From Mobilicoccus caccae (GTDB taxonomy: Bacteria; Actinomycetota; Actinomycetes; Actinomycetales; Dermatophilaceae): a stretch of DNA of 64,000 nucleotides. The stretch is from positions 4,011,199-4,075,198 of the forward strand of contig NZ_BSUO01000001.1 in assembly GCF_030161635.1 (NCBI RefSeq). The letters run 5' to 3'. Both the position numbers and the translations under genes were made by a program. Shown here one piece after another: positions 54,038 to 63,414 of the stretch; the first letter of the stretch is position 1, and the number at the start of each line of letters is the position of its first letter. The notes beneath the pieces are model-generated. The model was not told the origin of the DNA. It was given only the letters and a program-made list of their open reading frames with translations, and did no database searches.

Positions 54038-54268
54038 CAGCTGCCTCCTGACATCCTCGACATCGGTGGTGTCGGTCCGGAGGGCACCGCTACTACCAGC
54101 AGAGCAATCCCTTCTTCAGCCTCTCCCGACCATGTCGGTGGCCAGAGCAGCGCAAGCCGGTCGAGAGTCACACCACCAGGATGGACAGCCGGAAAAGAGC
54201 GACCACCCCGACCACCTAGACCGAGCCTGGCCAGGCACCGATCCTGAGGTCAATAGAACTAGTAGCCG
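54038..54268 (-). ncRNA. candidate IS110 bridge RNA region
   Basis: The 231 bases before the transposase start are kept in both IS110 copies (three differences) despite lacking a gene, and this is where bridge RNAs of IS110 elements are encoded. It contains short inverted stretches such as ACCATGTCGGTGG near 54130. Which loops match the ends and the target was not worked out, so the exact RNA ends are unknown. Confidence 0.55.
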
Positions 54269-55093
54269 GGAATAGGCGGCGGTCTCGGCGTCACGGGTCC
54301 TCGGAGGAGATCGAGAACGTGGTGGTTGACGACGGTGACCGTGCGCCTGTGCCTGGATCGGCTGCGCCGGCGGGTGCCCACGCCCGAGGCCGACATCGAA
54401 CTCCCGGATACCGCACCGGATCCCGCCGACGAGATGGAGTCGGCGGAGACCCTCGGCGTCGCCCTGCAGGCGGTCATCGATCGGCTCGGCCCGCGGGAGC
54501 GGGTCGCGTTCGTGTTGCACGACAGCTTCGGATTCGAGTTCGCCACGATCGCCGAGGTGCTCGACACCACCCCGCCGGCGGCCCGCACGCTCGCCTCGCG
54601 CGCCCGCGCCAAGGTCCGGCGACCGGCAGTTGAGGACGGGCCCGCCGACTGGGAGGTCGTCGACGCCTTCCTCGCGGCGGCCCGGCACGGCGAGTTCGAG
54701 CGGCTGCTCGAATTGCTGGCGCCCGACGCGGCGGTCGGAGCGGATCGGGCTGCGGTGCTGGTCGGTACCCCGCATCGCATCGACGGCCGTGAACAGGTGG
54801 CCACCTTCTTCAACGGCGCTGCGGCCTCCGCCCTGCCGGTCTTCGTCGGGGATCGACCCGGGGCGGCGTGGTTCGACCGCGGAACCCCGCGGGTGGCCTT
54901 CGATTTCGTCGTGTCTGGCGGCGTCGTGCACCGCATCGACTTCCGGGCGGAGCCGGCGCTGCTGGGCAGGCTGGTCCGCCGGGCGGGGGATCGGCGTCGC
55001 GAAGTCGGCCGCCGGTGACACATTCATCGCGCCTGCCGCGTCATAAGGTCAGCGGGTCATCCTGGCCCGGAATCGAGCGAGACGGAGAGACAG

Positions 55094-55330
55094 ATGAAGG
55101 CCATGACCTGTCGCCAACTGGGCGGACCGTGTGACCTGCAGCTACGAGGCGAGAACGCCGACGAGGTCATCCAGGCCCAGGACCGTCATCTCAAGGAGGC
55201 CGTCGCCGCGGGCGATGTCACCCATGAGCAGGCCCGCGAAGAGATGAAGGGACGCTGGAAGCGCCCCAAGAAGTCCCTCGACTGGTACTTCGGCGCCAAG
55301 AAGGCGTTCGCCGCGCTCCCCGAGGACTGA
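55094..55330 (+). CDS. DUF1059-family small protein
   Basis: 78 aa. MKAMTCRQLGGPCDLQLRGE matches the DUF1059 opening (Cys pair C-x6-C, possibly a metal site), and it ends FAALPED as many members do. Length is typical. GGAGAGACAG precedes the start. Function unknown. Directly downstream of the split ECF41 gene, so it may once have been under its control. Confidence 0.78.
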   Translation: MKAMTCRQLGGPCDLQLRGENADEVIQAQDRHLKEAVAAGDVTHEQAREEMKGRWKRPKKSLDWYFGAKKAFAALPED

Positions 55331-55356
55331 CCGACGCCGCGTGATCGGCGACCGGG

Positions 55357-56466
55357 TCACCGGGTGGGCAACACGGACTCGAGTTCGCGCTGCCACTCGG
55401 CGATCTCCCACCCCTTCCCCATCACCCAGTCGTCGTCGAAGTAGGTGTGGGCGTAGCGGTCGCCGGAGTCGCACAGGAGCGTGACGATCGAGCCGCGCTC
55501 ACCTGCGGCGCGCATCTCCGAGACGAGGGCGGCGACGCCGACGATGTTGGTGCCGGTCGAGGCGCCGACCCGGCGACCGAGACGATCGCTGAGGAACCTG
55601 GCGCCGGCCACCGAGGCCGCGTCGGGGACCCGCATCATCCGGTCGACGGCGTGACGGATGAAGCTCGGCTCGACGCGCGGCCGGCCGATGCCCTCGATGG
55701 CCGAACTCCCCTCGCAGGTGATGCCGGCGTCGTTCGCGACCCAGCCGTCGAAGAACGCCGAGTTCTCCACGTCGACGACACACAGCCGCGTGTCGAGGCG
55801 GTGATAGCGCAGGTACCGGCCGATCGTCGCGCTCGTGCCGCCGGTGCCGGCGCCGACGACGACCCAGGACGGGTCGGGGTGCCGCTCCTCGCCGAGCTGG
55901 TCGATGATCGACTCCGCGATGTTGTTGTGCCCGCGCCAGTCGGTGGCGCGCTCGGCGTAGGTGAACTGGTCGAGGAAGTGACCGCCGTGCTCGGCGGCGA
56001 GCCGGTGGGACTCGGCGCACATCTGATCGGCCCGGTCGACGAAGTGGCACCGGCCGCCCTCGGCCTCGATGAGCCGGATCTTCTCCGGGCTGGTCGAGCG
56101 CGGCACGACCGCGACGAACGGCAGGTCGAGCATCCGCGCGAAGTGGGCCTCGCTCACCGCCGTCGACCCCGAGGAGGCCTCCACCACCAGCGTGCCCGGC
56201 CCGAGCCACCCGTTGACCAGGGCGTAGGTGAACAGCGAGCGCGCGAGCCGGTGCTTGAGGCTGCCGGTCGGGTGGGTCGACTCGTCCTTGAGGTAGAGGT
56301 CGATGCCCCAGGTCTCGGGCAGCTCCAGTCGCCACAGGTGGGTGTCGGCGGATCGTCGCGCGTCGGCGTCCAGCCGCCGCACGCGCTCGGCTACCCAGGC
56401 GCGCTGCTCGGCGTCGAACCGGTTCACATCGGCGAGCCCGGACAGCAGTGTCGTCGTCTCCGTCAT
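55357..56466 (-). CDS. PLP-dependent cysteine-synthase-family lyase
   Basis: 369 aa fold-type II enzyme. PLP Lys in [15 protein letters not shown] (about residue 74), [37 protein letters not shown] (phosphate loop), and [14 protein letters not shown] at the C-terminus. It resembles the longer 'CysK2/Rv3684-type' branch more than CysK. An O-acetylserine/phosphoserine sulfhydrylase or beta-lyase reaction is plausible. GGGAGG upstream of ATG 56466. Divergent from the MOSC gene. Confidence 0.83.
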   Translation of the reverse strand: MTETTTLLSGLADVNRFDAEQRAWVAERVRRLDADARRSADTHLWRLELPETWGIDLYLKDESTHPTGSLKHRLARSLFTYALVNGWLGPGTLVVEASSGSTAVSEAHFARMLDLPFVAVVPRSTSPEKIRLIEAEGGRCHFVDRADQMCAESHRLAAEHGGHFLDQFTYAERATDWRGHNNIAESIIDQLGEERHPDPSWVVVGAGTGGTSATIGRYLRYHRLDTRLCVVDVENSAFFDGWVANDAGITCEGSSAIEGIGRPRVEPSFIRHAVDRMMRVPDAASVAGARFLSDRLGRRVGASTGTNIVGVAALVSEMRAAGERGSIVTLLCDSGDRYAHTYFDDDWVMGKGWEIAEWQRELESVLPTR

Positions 56467-56635
56467 CGATGACCTCCCTCGAGTCGTCTCCATTGTCATG
56501 CGCCCGGTGTTGGCGTCGCCGGGGAATCGGGATGTGCCGCGATGCCGAACGTCGCCCCGAGGCGGCGGGCGGTGCCTCGGCGGGCGCGGTGCGGGCTGTG
56601 CGAGCCTGGGCGCACACGAGACCTCGGGGGTGGCG

Positions 56636-57469
56636 ATGAAGGTGGCATCGATCCGGGTGCACCCGGTCAAGAGCACGGCGATACGTCGGGTGGAGACGGC
56701 GGAGGTCGGATTCGCCGGACTGCGCGGGGACCGCGAGTGGATGGTCGTCGACGCGACCGGCGAGATGGTCTCCGCGCGCGTCCTGCCCGAGTTGTTCACC
56801 ATCACCGCGAGCACGAGGAGCACGGGCGGGACGACCGCCGACCTGCGCCTGGAGGCCCCGGACATGCCCGCGATCGAACTGGCCCACCCGGTCGACGGAG
56901 CCGAGGACGTGCGGCTCTTCGGCAAGAAGCACCTCCTCGCCCGGCCGGTCGGCGCAGAGGCGGACACCTGGATCCGGGCCGCCCTCGGGCGGGAGGACCT
57001 GTCCCTCGTGTGGTGCGACGACCCCACGCGACGGCGACTCACCCTGGGACGCGAGGGGGATCACGCCGCGTTCCAGGACGGCTACCCCGTCACGGTGCTC
57101 TCCTCGGAATCCGTGGCGCAGGTGAACGAGTGGATCTGCGAAGCCGCCCTCGAGCGTGGCGAACCGGTCCCGGAGCCGATCACCGCCGACCGGTTCCGCC
57201 CCAACCTGCTCGTCGACGGCGTCCACGCCCCGTTCGCCGAGGACGCCTGGGAGCGGATCCGCATCGGCGAGGCGATCCTGCGCAAGGCCAAGCTCGTCGA
57301 CCGGTGCGTCATGACGACGATCGACCCCACGGATCTCTCCCGCGGCAAGGACCCCATCCGCACCCTTGCTCGGCATCGCCGGTGGGACGGTGCGACCTGG
57401 CTCGCGGTCCACTTCATCCCCGAGACGCCCGGCGCGGTCCGGATCGGTGACCCCATCACCCTGATGTAG
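56636..57469 (+). CDS. MOSC-domain protein (mARC/YcbX-like)
   Basis: 277 aa. N-terminal MOSC_N beta-barrel ([41 protein letters not shown]) and C-terminal MOSC domain with FRPNLLVDG and [13 protein letters not shown]. The Cys in RC-V-MTTIDP is where Moco is bound in mARC and YcbX. Such proteins reduce N-hydroxylated compounds. YcbX-type enzymes usually have a fused ferredoxin, which is absent here, so a separate electron donor is needed. GGGGTGG upstream. Confidence 0.85.
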   Translation: MKVASIRVHPVKSTAIRRVETAEVGFAGLRGDREWMVVDATGEMVSARVLPELFTITASTRSTGGTTADLRLEAPDMPAIELAHPVDGAEDVRLFGKKHLLARPVGAEADTWIRAALGREDLSLVWCDDPTRRRLTLGREGDHAAFQDGYPVTVLSSESVAQVNEWICEAALERGEPVPEPITADRFRPNLLVDGVHAPFAEDAWERIRIGEAILRKAKLVDRCVMTTIDPTDLSRGKDPIRTLARHRRWDGATWLAVHFIPETPGAVRIGDPITLM

Positions 57470-57499
57470 GCCTGCCCGGTTCGCCGGTCGAGCGGTCAC

Positions 57500-57619
57500 G
57501 GTGATCGAAGAACGACACGAACAACATCGAGGCCAGTGCGATTTCTGTCGCCGCAGGTCAGCGGCCTGACCCGGCCGGCAAGCCCCGGTCCATGTCGTCC
57601 GTGTTGTTCTTCGATCACC
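57500..57619. repeat. R1 element copy 5, with longer arms
   Basis: Left GGTGATCGAAGAACGACAC, right the complement of GGTGATCGAAGAACAACAC, so the arms extend 7 bases beyond the other copies. Interior CCGCAGGTCAGCGGC as in copy 1. Between convergent MOSC and MMPL genes. Confidence 0.86.
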
Positions 57620-57684
57620 AAGACGCTGAGGCGGGCCGCGTCCGAGGGCTCGATCAGAGGGGACTCGGCCCCGGCGCGCAGGGC

Positions 57685-59940
57685 TCAGACCGACGCGGGA
57701 GTGGGGGCGTCGATGCTGCGATCCGGCACGGCCCGCAGACTCTTGCGTGGCCAGGCACTCTTCTGCCCGACGAGCGTGAGCAGGGCCGGCACCATGAACG
57801 TGCGCACCACGAACACGTCGAGCAGGATGCCGACGGCCATCGTGAAGGCGAGCTCCCGGAACGCGCTGAGCGGAACCGTCGCGAGCATGCCGAAACTCAC
57901 CGCCAGCACCACTCCGGCCGTCGTGATGGCCTTGGAGGACTCCGGCATGGCGATCGCCATGGCCTTCGGCAGCGGATGGTGCCGCGCTTCCTCCCAGGTG
58001 CGCCCGACGCCGAAGATGTTGTAGTCCGACCCGAGTGCCACGAGCAGCACGGCCGAGGCGAACGGGACGTAGAACGTGATGCCGTCCTCGCCGAGGAGGT
58101 TCGTGAACACGAACGTGGTCAGTCCGAGGGCCGCGGCCACCGACAGCACGTTGCAGGCCAGCAGATACAGCGGAGCGACGACGGCCCTCAGGAACACGAT
58201 GAGGATCAGCAGGTTGACCGCGAGACCCGCCAGCGCGAGACGGCCGAGGTCGTCCAGGGTTCCGTCGATGATGTCGGCCGCCAGCGCGGTGTCGCCGCCG
58301 ACGCCGATGTGTTCGACCTGCAACCCCGAGTCGGCCGCGAGATCGGGCAGTGTCTCGCGAAGCCTGGAGAGGGTCTGCACGGCGGTTCCGTCGAGCGGCG
58401 CGTCCTTCAGGACGACGAGCATGCGCGCCGTGTCGTGCTCGTCGTTGGTGAAGACGCCGAGGTCGAACTGCGGCATCGACAGGGCCGGTCCGACGACACC
58501 GGCGACGCCTGGTTGCTCGGCCACGCGGTCCTGCAGGTCGATGAGGCCGTCGAGGTCGTCGGTGATCCCCGGCCCGTGGACGAGGACCGAGGTCGGCGAC
58601 GTGATCCCCGGCGAGAATCCCTCGGCGGCGGCGACCGCGGCCCGCTTGACGGTGTTGTCGTCGGGCAGGGAACTCGTGAACCCCGCCTTGAGGATCATCC
58701 CCGCCATGGGCAGCGCCATGATCGTGAGGACCACAGCACTCACGACGAGCGCCGCCACCGCGGGGGTCTTGCGGGACAGGCCACTGACCATCGCGGCCAT
58801 CCACCGCGAGGGCTGTGCCATGCTCGCGATACCCGCCCGACGGCGTGGCCAGAACACCCCACGGCCGAGGACGGCGACGATCGCCGGCACCAGGGTGATC
58901 GCGACGAACAGACCGACGAGGATCGTGACGGCCATCGCCGGACCGAACGGCCGATAGAAGGCCGACCGGGCCACGACGAGGCTGAGCGTGGCGGCCGCGA
59001 CGGTGACGCCGGCGGCCACGATGATCGGCGTGTAGGTGGTGACGGCGGAGGTCACGGCGCCCCGCCGGTCCTTCGTGCCACGGCCGAACGCCGTCCCCAG
59101 TCCGGTGACGTAGAAGATCGTGTAGTCCGTCACGACCCCGAGCAGCAGCGCCAACAGCACCGGTTGTAGTTCGGCGGGCGCGCTCACGCCCAGCAGGTCG
59201 GCCAGCATGGTGACGACCCACATGGTGATGACCAGGGCGATCCCGGAGGCGCCGAGGGCGATGAACGGCACGACGACAGAGCGGAAGGCGGCGGCGACGA
59301 TGACGAAGATCGCCACCAGGGTCAGCAGTTCGAGGGTGGGCAGGTGCAGCCCGAGGATGTAGGCCTGTTGTGCCCGGGCCGGGATCGACCCGGCGACGCC
59401 GATGACGTGGTCCTCCTGCCGCTCCAGGTTCTGCTGGGCGTACACGCGTGATTCGGTGTGCTGGGTCCCGAAGTCGGTTCGCGGGTCCATGAACAGGTAG
59501 GTGAGGACGGTCGTGCCGCGTTCGTCCTGGCCCGCGCCGAAGGTGACGGCGTTGGGCATGGGCAGGGCCCCCAGCAGCGGCGGCCGGGGCTCGCGCTGGT
59601 TGACCGCGACAGCATCCAGGACCGACTCCGCCTGGACGTACGGCGACAACCCGGTCTCGTCGCGCTGCACCACCACGGTGCGGCTGAACAGCGGGAAGCC
59701 GAAGACCTCCATCTCGCGGACCTCGGTCTTGAACGCTTCGCCGTCGGCGGACATCAAGGAGCCGGCACCGCTCGCCCCGGCGACCGCCGGCGGAGGGAAG
59801 GAGACGGCGAGGGCCGCCAGCGCGATCCAGAAGGCGATGATCGGCCAGCGCAGGGCGTAGGTGACGCGGGCGTGTGCACGCCACGGGCCTCCGGTCGGTT
59901 CCGGTGGGCCTGCCGCCACGTGGGACGTATCGGAGGTCAT
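57685..59940 (-). CDS. MMPL/RND-family transporter
   Basis: 751 aa, twelve helices. Two extracytoplasmic domains, each flanked by helix sets: residues about 60-190 (GAGSLMSADGEAFKTEV start) and about 420-560. The proton-relay region is in LLLGVVTDYTIFYVTGLG and LVALGSDYNIFGVGRTWEEA (G-x-x-x-D-Y pattern, Asp-Tyr pair). Mycobacterial MmpL proteins export lipids; the actinobacterial relatives outside mycolate producers have unknown cargo. The first gene leftwards of a divergent promoter shared with a single-helix protein. Confidence 0.88.
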   Translation of the reverse strand: MTSDTSHVAAGPPEPTGGPWRAHARVTYALRWPIIAFWIALAALAVSFPPPAVAGASGAGSLMSADGEAFKTEVREMEVFGFPLFSRTVVVQRDETGLSPYVQAESVLDAVAVNQREPRPPLLGALPMPNAVTFGAGQDERGTTVLTYLFMDPRTDFGTQHTESRVYAQQNLERQEDHVIGVAGSIPARAQQAYILGLHLPTLELLTLVAIFVIVAAAFRSVVVPFIALGASGIALVITMWVVTMLADLLGVSAPAELQPVLLALLLGVVTDYTIFYVTGLGTAFGRGTKDRRGAVTSAVTTYTPIIVAAGVTVAAATLSLVVARSAFYRPFGPAMAVTILVGLFVAITLVPAIVAVLGRGVFWPRRRAGIASMAQPSRWMAAMVSGLSRKTPAVAALVVSAVVLTIMALPMAGMILKAGFTSSLPDDNTVKRAAVAAAEGFSPGITSPTSVLVHGPGITDDLDGLIDLQDRVAEQPGVAGVVGPALSMPQFDLGVFTNDEHDTARMLVVLKDAPLDGTAVQTLSRLRETLPDLAADSGLQVEHIGVGGDTALAADIIDGTLDDLGRLALAGLAVNLLILIVFLRAVVAPLYLLACNVLSVAAALGLTTFVFTNLLGEDGITFYVPFASAVLLVALGSDYNIFGVGRTWEEARHHPLPKAMAIAMPESSKAITTAGVVLAVSFGMLATVPLSAFRELAFTMAVGILLDVFVVRTFMVPALLTLVGQKSAWPRKSLRAVPDRSIDAPTPASV

Positions 59941-60094
59941 GGCGGCTCGATCCTCGTCGGGGCGGTCGGTGTCGGACAGGGTCCAGCGTCCCGGATCGGC
60001 GCGGGTATGTCGCGTCGGCGCGTTCCACCGGGCCGAAACGGTGACACCCGCCTACGCTTTCGGGGCAGGACCAACCTCGCCGAAGGAGACCGTC

Positions 60095-60670
60095 ATGGCC
60101 GATATCGACAGCCCCGAGGAGGGGTCCCCGCACCCGACGGGTTCGTCGGCGGAGTCGCGAGGTCGCAGCTCCGAGGGGTCGTCGGGGGCCTCGGCAGCCG
60201 GTGAACGGCCCGGCCGCCGCTCTTGGCTCCTGCCGGTGCTCGCGCTCGTGCTCGGCCTCGCCCTGGGAGCGGGGCTCATGGCTCTGGTGAACGGCGGCGA
60301 CACCACGCAGTCGCCCATCGCCGAGGACGGCGCGACGCCGACCACCACCACCGCACCGACCACCGACGCGACGACCCCGACGGTCGGTAGCGGTGACGTG
60401 GTCATCCCGGCGAGTTGCCTGCAGATCGCGGACGAGTCGCAGACCCTCAACCGCGTCCTCGTGGACGGCGTCCGCGCCGCTCAGGATCTCGACGCCTCGG
60501 CGATGAGCCGGATCGTGCGGGAGTTCGGGCGAGTCCAGGGGCAACTGGCCGAGCTGTCCGAGGACTGTCGGGCCGGCGCCGGCCCCGTATCGCCCCCGGT
60601 CCGGACGGGTGCTCCCAGCGCCACGTCCCTCTCGCCCGAGACGCCGCCCGCGACGACCCCCGCCGGATGA
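60095..60670 (+). CDS. hypothetical single-helix membrane protein
   Basis: 191 aa. An acidic, Ser-rich cytoplasmic N-terminus (about 1-40), one membrane helix (SWLLPVLALVLGLALGAGLMAL), a Thr/Pro linker (TPTTTTAPTTDATTPT) and an outside domain with two Cys (PASCLQIADESQTLNRV, LSEDCRAG). AAGGAG precedes ATG. No family recognised. It is divergent from the MMPL gene and may share its promoter region; no direct link is shown. Confidence 0.55.
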   Translation: MADIDSPEEGSPHPTGSSAESRGRSSEGSSGASAAGERPGRRSWLLPVLALVLGLALGAGLMALVNGGDTTQSPIAEDGATPTTTTAPTTDATTPTVGSGDVVIPASCLQIADESQTLNRVLVDGVRAAQDLDASAMSRIVREFGRVQGQLAELSEDCRAGAGPVSPPVRTGAPSATSLSPETPPATTPAG

Positions 60671-60694
60671 GCCCGGACCGCAGCGGTGGGGGGA

Positions 60695-60710
60695 CATGAC
60701 ATCCGTCATG
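60695..60710. promoter_or_regulatory. palindrome upstream of the CPBP protease gene
   Basis: CATGAC-ATCC-GTCATG, 6-4-6 perfect, followed by TGCCAC-AGCC-GTGGCG. Both lie 80-90 bases before the CPBP start. Either an operator or a weak terminator of the upstream gene. Confidence 0.4.
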
Positions 60711-60788
60711 CCACAGCCGTGGCGGTGTCATCGCAGGTCATGAGCATGTGTGTGGGTCGCCTCGCCACTCTCGGGTGATGCTGGAGGC

Positions 60789-61724
60789 ATGGAAACGAAC
60801 GAGACGACCCCGGCACAGGGGCACACGGTGGAGCGGCGCATGGACGGTGACCCGCATCCGGGTCAGTTCTACTCGCACACCCTCCGCACCCCGACGGCGC
60901 GCTGGTGGAAGCCGGTCGTCGGGATCATCGGCGGCAGTGTCCTGCTGTTGCTCGCGTCCATCGTGGCGAGCCTGGCCGCCATGGCGATCGACGTGGCCGC
61001 GTTCGGACGCCCCTTCTCCGTCGGCGTCCTCACCCCGACGATGTACGCGGCGACGATGCTCTCCCTCATCCTGCTCATCCCCATCACCTGGGTGTTCGTG
61101 CGGTTCCTCCACGGTCAGCGGTGGGGCTTCAACGGCTCGATCGAGGGACGACTGCGCACCGGGTGGATGGTGCGGGCCCTGCCGGTTCTGCTCGTCGTGT
61201 TCGCGGTCTACATGATCGCGTTCATGCAGCTCACACCCGACATGGGTGAGCGTTCCCCCAACTGGCTCTCGTTCGCGGTGATCGCGTTGCTGCTCATGCC
61301 CTTCCAGGCCGCCGCCGAAGAGGTCTTCTTCCGCGGTTACGTGCAGCGCGCCGCGGGTTCGTGGCTCGGTGGCGAGAAGGCGGCCCTCGTCGTCGGCACC
61401 CTGATCAGCGCGTCCCTCTTCGCTGCCTTCCACTTCGCGCAGGACCCGTGGCTGGTCTTCTACTACTTCTCCTTCGGCGTGACGCTGTCGATCGCGGCCC
61501 GCCTGACTGGTGGCCTCGAGGTGCCGATCCTCCTGCACGCGGTCAACAACGTGGTCTCCGGCGTCCTCGGCGCCTACATGTCGGACATGAACCGCGCGTT
61601 CGACCGCAGCGTCGGGGTGGGCGGGCCGTTCATGCTCGTGCAGGTCGTCTTCGTCGCGCTCGTCGTCGCGGTGCTCGTCTGGTGGGCCCGCCGCTCCGGG
61701 CTGCGCAGCCAGGTGCCCGCCTGA
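60789..61724 (+). CDS. CPBP-family intramembrane metalloprotease
   Basis: 311 aa, about eight helices. The three CPBP motifs are intact: AAAEEVFFRGYVQRA (E-E-x3-R), FAAFHFAQDP (F-x3-H) and LLHAVNNVVSG (H-x3-N). Type II CAAX-like proteases cut or modify membrane substrates and are linked to bacteriocin resistance in some firmicutes; the target here is unknown. A ~50-residue soluble N-terminus with PHPGQFYSHTLRTPTARWW precedes the first helix. ATG 60789 has GGAGG just upstream. Confidence 0.88.
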   Translation: METNETTPAQGHTVERRMDGDPHPGQFYSHTLRTPTARWWKPVVGIIGGSVLLLLASIVASLAAMAIDVAAFGRPFSVGVLTPTMYAATMLSLILLIPITWVFVRFLHGQRWGFNGSIEGRLRTGWMVRALPVLLVVFAVYMIAFMQLTPDMGERSPNWLSFAVIALLLMPFQAAAEEVFFRGYVQRAAGSWLGGEKAALVVGTLISASLFAAFHFAQDPWLVFYYFSFGVTLSIAARLTGGLEVPILLHAVNNVVSGVLGAYMSDMNRAFDRSVGVGGPFMLVQVVFVALVVAVLVWWARRSGLRSQVPA

Positions 61725-61831
61725 CAGGTGACTCGTGAGTAGGCAGAATGGCCGGTGCCGTCTCGACAGGGGCGGCACCGGCCGTTGTGCTGTGGCCGGC
61801 GCCGACCGAGAACCGCGAACAGGGGAGTTCC

Positions 61832-63133
61832 ATGACATCCAACGACACGACGCCCTCCGGCGACCTGAACATCGGTCGTGATCTCGACCTGGTCCTCGTC
61901 GGGGCGACCGGGTTCGTCGGCAGGTTGACCGCCGCCCACCTGGCGGAGACGGCGGGCGAGGCCCGGATCGCTCTCGCAGGTCGCGACCTGGGTCGGCTCG
62001 AGCAGGCCAGGGCCTCGCTCCCGCCCGCCGCCTCGACCTGGGAACTCGTCGTCGTCGACGTGACCGATGCCGAGCAGGCGGCCGCGCTCGCGCGGCGGAC
62101 GACGGTCGTGTGCAGCACGGTCGGTCCGTACGAGCAGTACGGCAAGGCCCTCGTGCGGGCGTGCGCCGAGGCCGGCACCCACTACTGCGACCTCACCGGT
62201 GAGGTGACGTTCGTCCGCTGGTCGATCGACACGGTCGGCCCGATCGCCGAACGCACCGGGGCGCGCATCGTGCACTCGTGCGGATTCGACTCCGTCCCGT
62301 CCGATCTCGGAGTCCTCGAGACGGCGCGAGCCGCGGCCGAGGCGGGCGACGGCACCCTCACCCGCACCGTGACCCACGTCCGCTCGATGCGGGGCGGCAT
62401 CAGCGGCGGCACCGTCGCCTCGATGCGCGGCCAGGTCGTGCGCGCCGGTGAGGACCCGAGCGTCGGACGACTCCTGCGTGACTCCTACGCGCTGTCCCCC
62501 GACCGCGCGGCCGAGCCCGACCGATCAGGGCACGCAGACACCGAGCGTGTCTCCGGGCCGGCGGCACTCGCGCGCAAGGCAGGCGTCGAGTACGACCGCG
62601 ACTCCGGACGCTGGACCGCCCCGTTCTTCATGGCGTCCTACAACACGCGGGTGGTGCGGTGGAGCAACGCCCGCACCGGGTGGTCCTACGGCCGCGACCT
62701 GCAGTACTCCGAGGTCGTCGACACCGGCGAGGGGCCGCTGGGTGCGACCCGCGGCGTCGCCACCTCGGCCGCCGTGACCGGGATCATGGGTGGGATGGGC
62801 AAGAAGCCCATCCGTGCGGTGCTGGACCGGGTGCTGCCCTCGCCGGGGGAGGGGCCGAGCGACTCCTCCATGAAGAAGGGCCGCTTCGTCTTCGACATCG
62901 AGGCCGACACGACCACCGGTGCCCACTACCGCACCCGCGTGGCCGACGGCCGGGACCCGGGCTACACGAGCACGGCGGTCATGCTCGGCCAGTCCGCGCT
63001 CGCGTTGGCGCAGGACGACCTCGCGGCCGTCACCGACGCCGGTGGGGTCATGACCCCGGCGACGGGACTCGGGCGGCTGCTCGTGGATCGGCTACGGCGG
63101 CAGGGGTTCACGATCGAGACCGTTCGGCGCTGA
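61832..63133 (+). CDS. saccharopine-dehydrogenase-family oxidoreductase (trans-acting enoyl reductase-like)
   Basis: 433 aa. N-terminal Rossmann fold VLVGATGFVGRLTAAHLAE (G-x-T-G-F-x-G, about residues 23-29), VCSTVGPYEQYG, AGTHYCDLTGEVTFVRWSID, HSCGFDSVPSDLGV: the mycobacterial Rv2449c/Rv2953 pattern, which lacks lysine-pathway residues. Rv2953-type enzymes reduce enoyl bonds on lipid precursors; an actinobacterial lipid role is a guess here. AGGGGAG precedes the start. Confidence 0.82.
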   Translation: MTSNDTTPSGDLNIGRDLDLVLVGATGFVGRLTAAHLAETAGEARIALAGRDLGRLEQARASLPPAASTWELVVVDVTDAEQAAALARRTTVVCSTVGPYEQYGKALVRACAEAGTHYCDLTGEVTFVRWSIDTVGPIAERTGARIVHSCGFDSVPSDLGVLETARAAAEAGDGTLTRTVTHVRSMRGGISGGTVASMRGQVVRAGEDPSVGRLLRDSYALSPDRAAEPDRSGHADTERVSGPAALARKAGVEYDRDSGRWTAPFFMASYNTRVVRWSNARTGWSYGRDLQYSEVVDTGEGPLGATRGVATSAAVTGIMGGMGKKPIRAVLDRVLPSPGEGPSDSSMKKGRFVFDIEADTTTGAHYRTRVADGRDPGYTSTAVMLGQSALALAQDDLAAVTDAGGVMTPATGLGRLLVDRLRRQGFTIETVRR

Positions 63134-63414
63134 TGTCTGCTCGGTCCGTGGGCGGGGTGTCCACGGGCCGAGCGCAGCGGAGTCCACGACCCGGGCCGGA
63201 TGGGGGCCCGGTACGGTGGGTCGGCCGGAGTCGGGGCCGGTGTTTTCGCCCTGTTCGGACGGTTGCCGGTGGTCACCGTGGACGTGGCAACGGGCGGTGC
63301 GCCGCGGGACCGCGCGTCAAGGAGGCGTGCCGGGCGCGGGGGATTCCTTGACCGATTCGTTGTAGGGTCGGGCCTCGTTGACCTGCCCGACGATTCGCGG
63401 TCCTACCGGACCGC

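Larger units (their letters stand above)
52846..54268 (-). mobile_element. complete IS110-family element
   Basis: About 1.42 kb: transposase gene, a short 3' end and a 231-base 5' non-coding part. The right boundary is set by comparison with the remnant copy (identity ends at …AGTAGCCG, 54268 and 6864). The left boundary is approximate. Flanks are CGCCGAAACCGGC on the left and GCGGTCTCGGCG on the right, which are imperfect inverted repeats. There are no classical terminal repeats, as expected for this family. Confidence 0.82.
52674..55018 (+). pseudogene. ECF41 sigma factor with SnoaL-like C-terminal domain, split by IS110
   Basis: The 5' piece (52674-~52845) has a GTG start with GGAGG and encodes region 2.1-2.2: FAQERPRLVGMAAKILGDAVEAEDIVQTAWLRLR. 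The 3' piece (from ~54269) encodes WLTTVTVRLCLDRLRRR, region 4 (LGPRERVAFVLHDSFGFEF, IAEVLDTTPPAARTLASRAR) and the fused NTF2-like domain of ECF41 (VVDAFLAAARHGEFERLLELLAPDA ... VHRIDF). Besides the element, a few bases seem lost near 54320 where IEN should run into WLTT. No functional sigma factor can be made, although the 3' half is open from 54326. Confidence 0.87.

Noticed and set aside
8444..57619. R1 copies as plain terminators
   Set aside because: One copy lies between divergent genes and two lie between same-strand genes; the interior motif switches orientation.
55499..60709. 1736-codon open frame on the minus strand
   Set aside because: Arg/Pro/Gly-rich shadow frame antisense to or out of frame with the PLP, MOSC, MMPL and other real genes; no domain order and no start signal.
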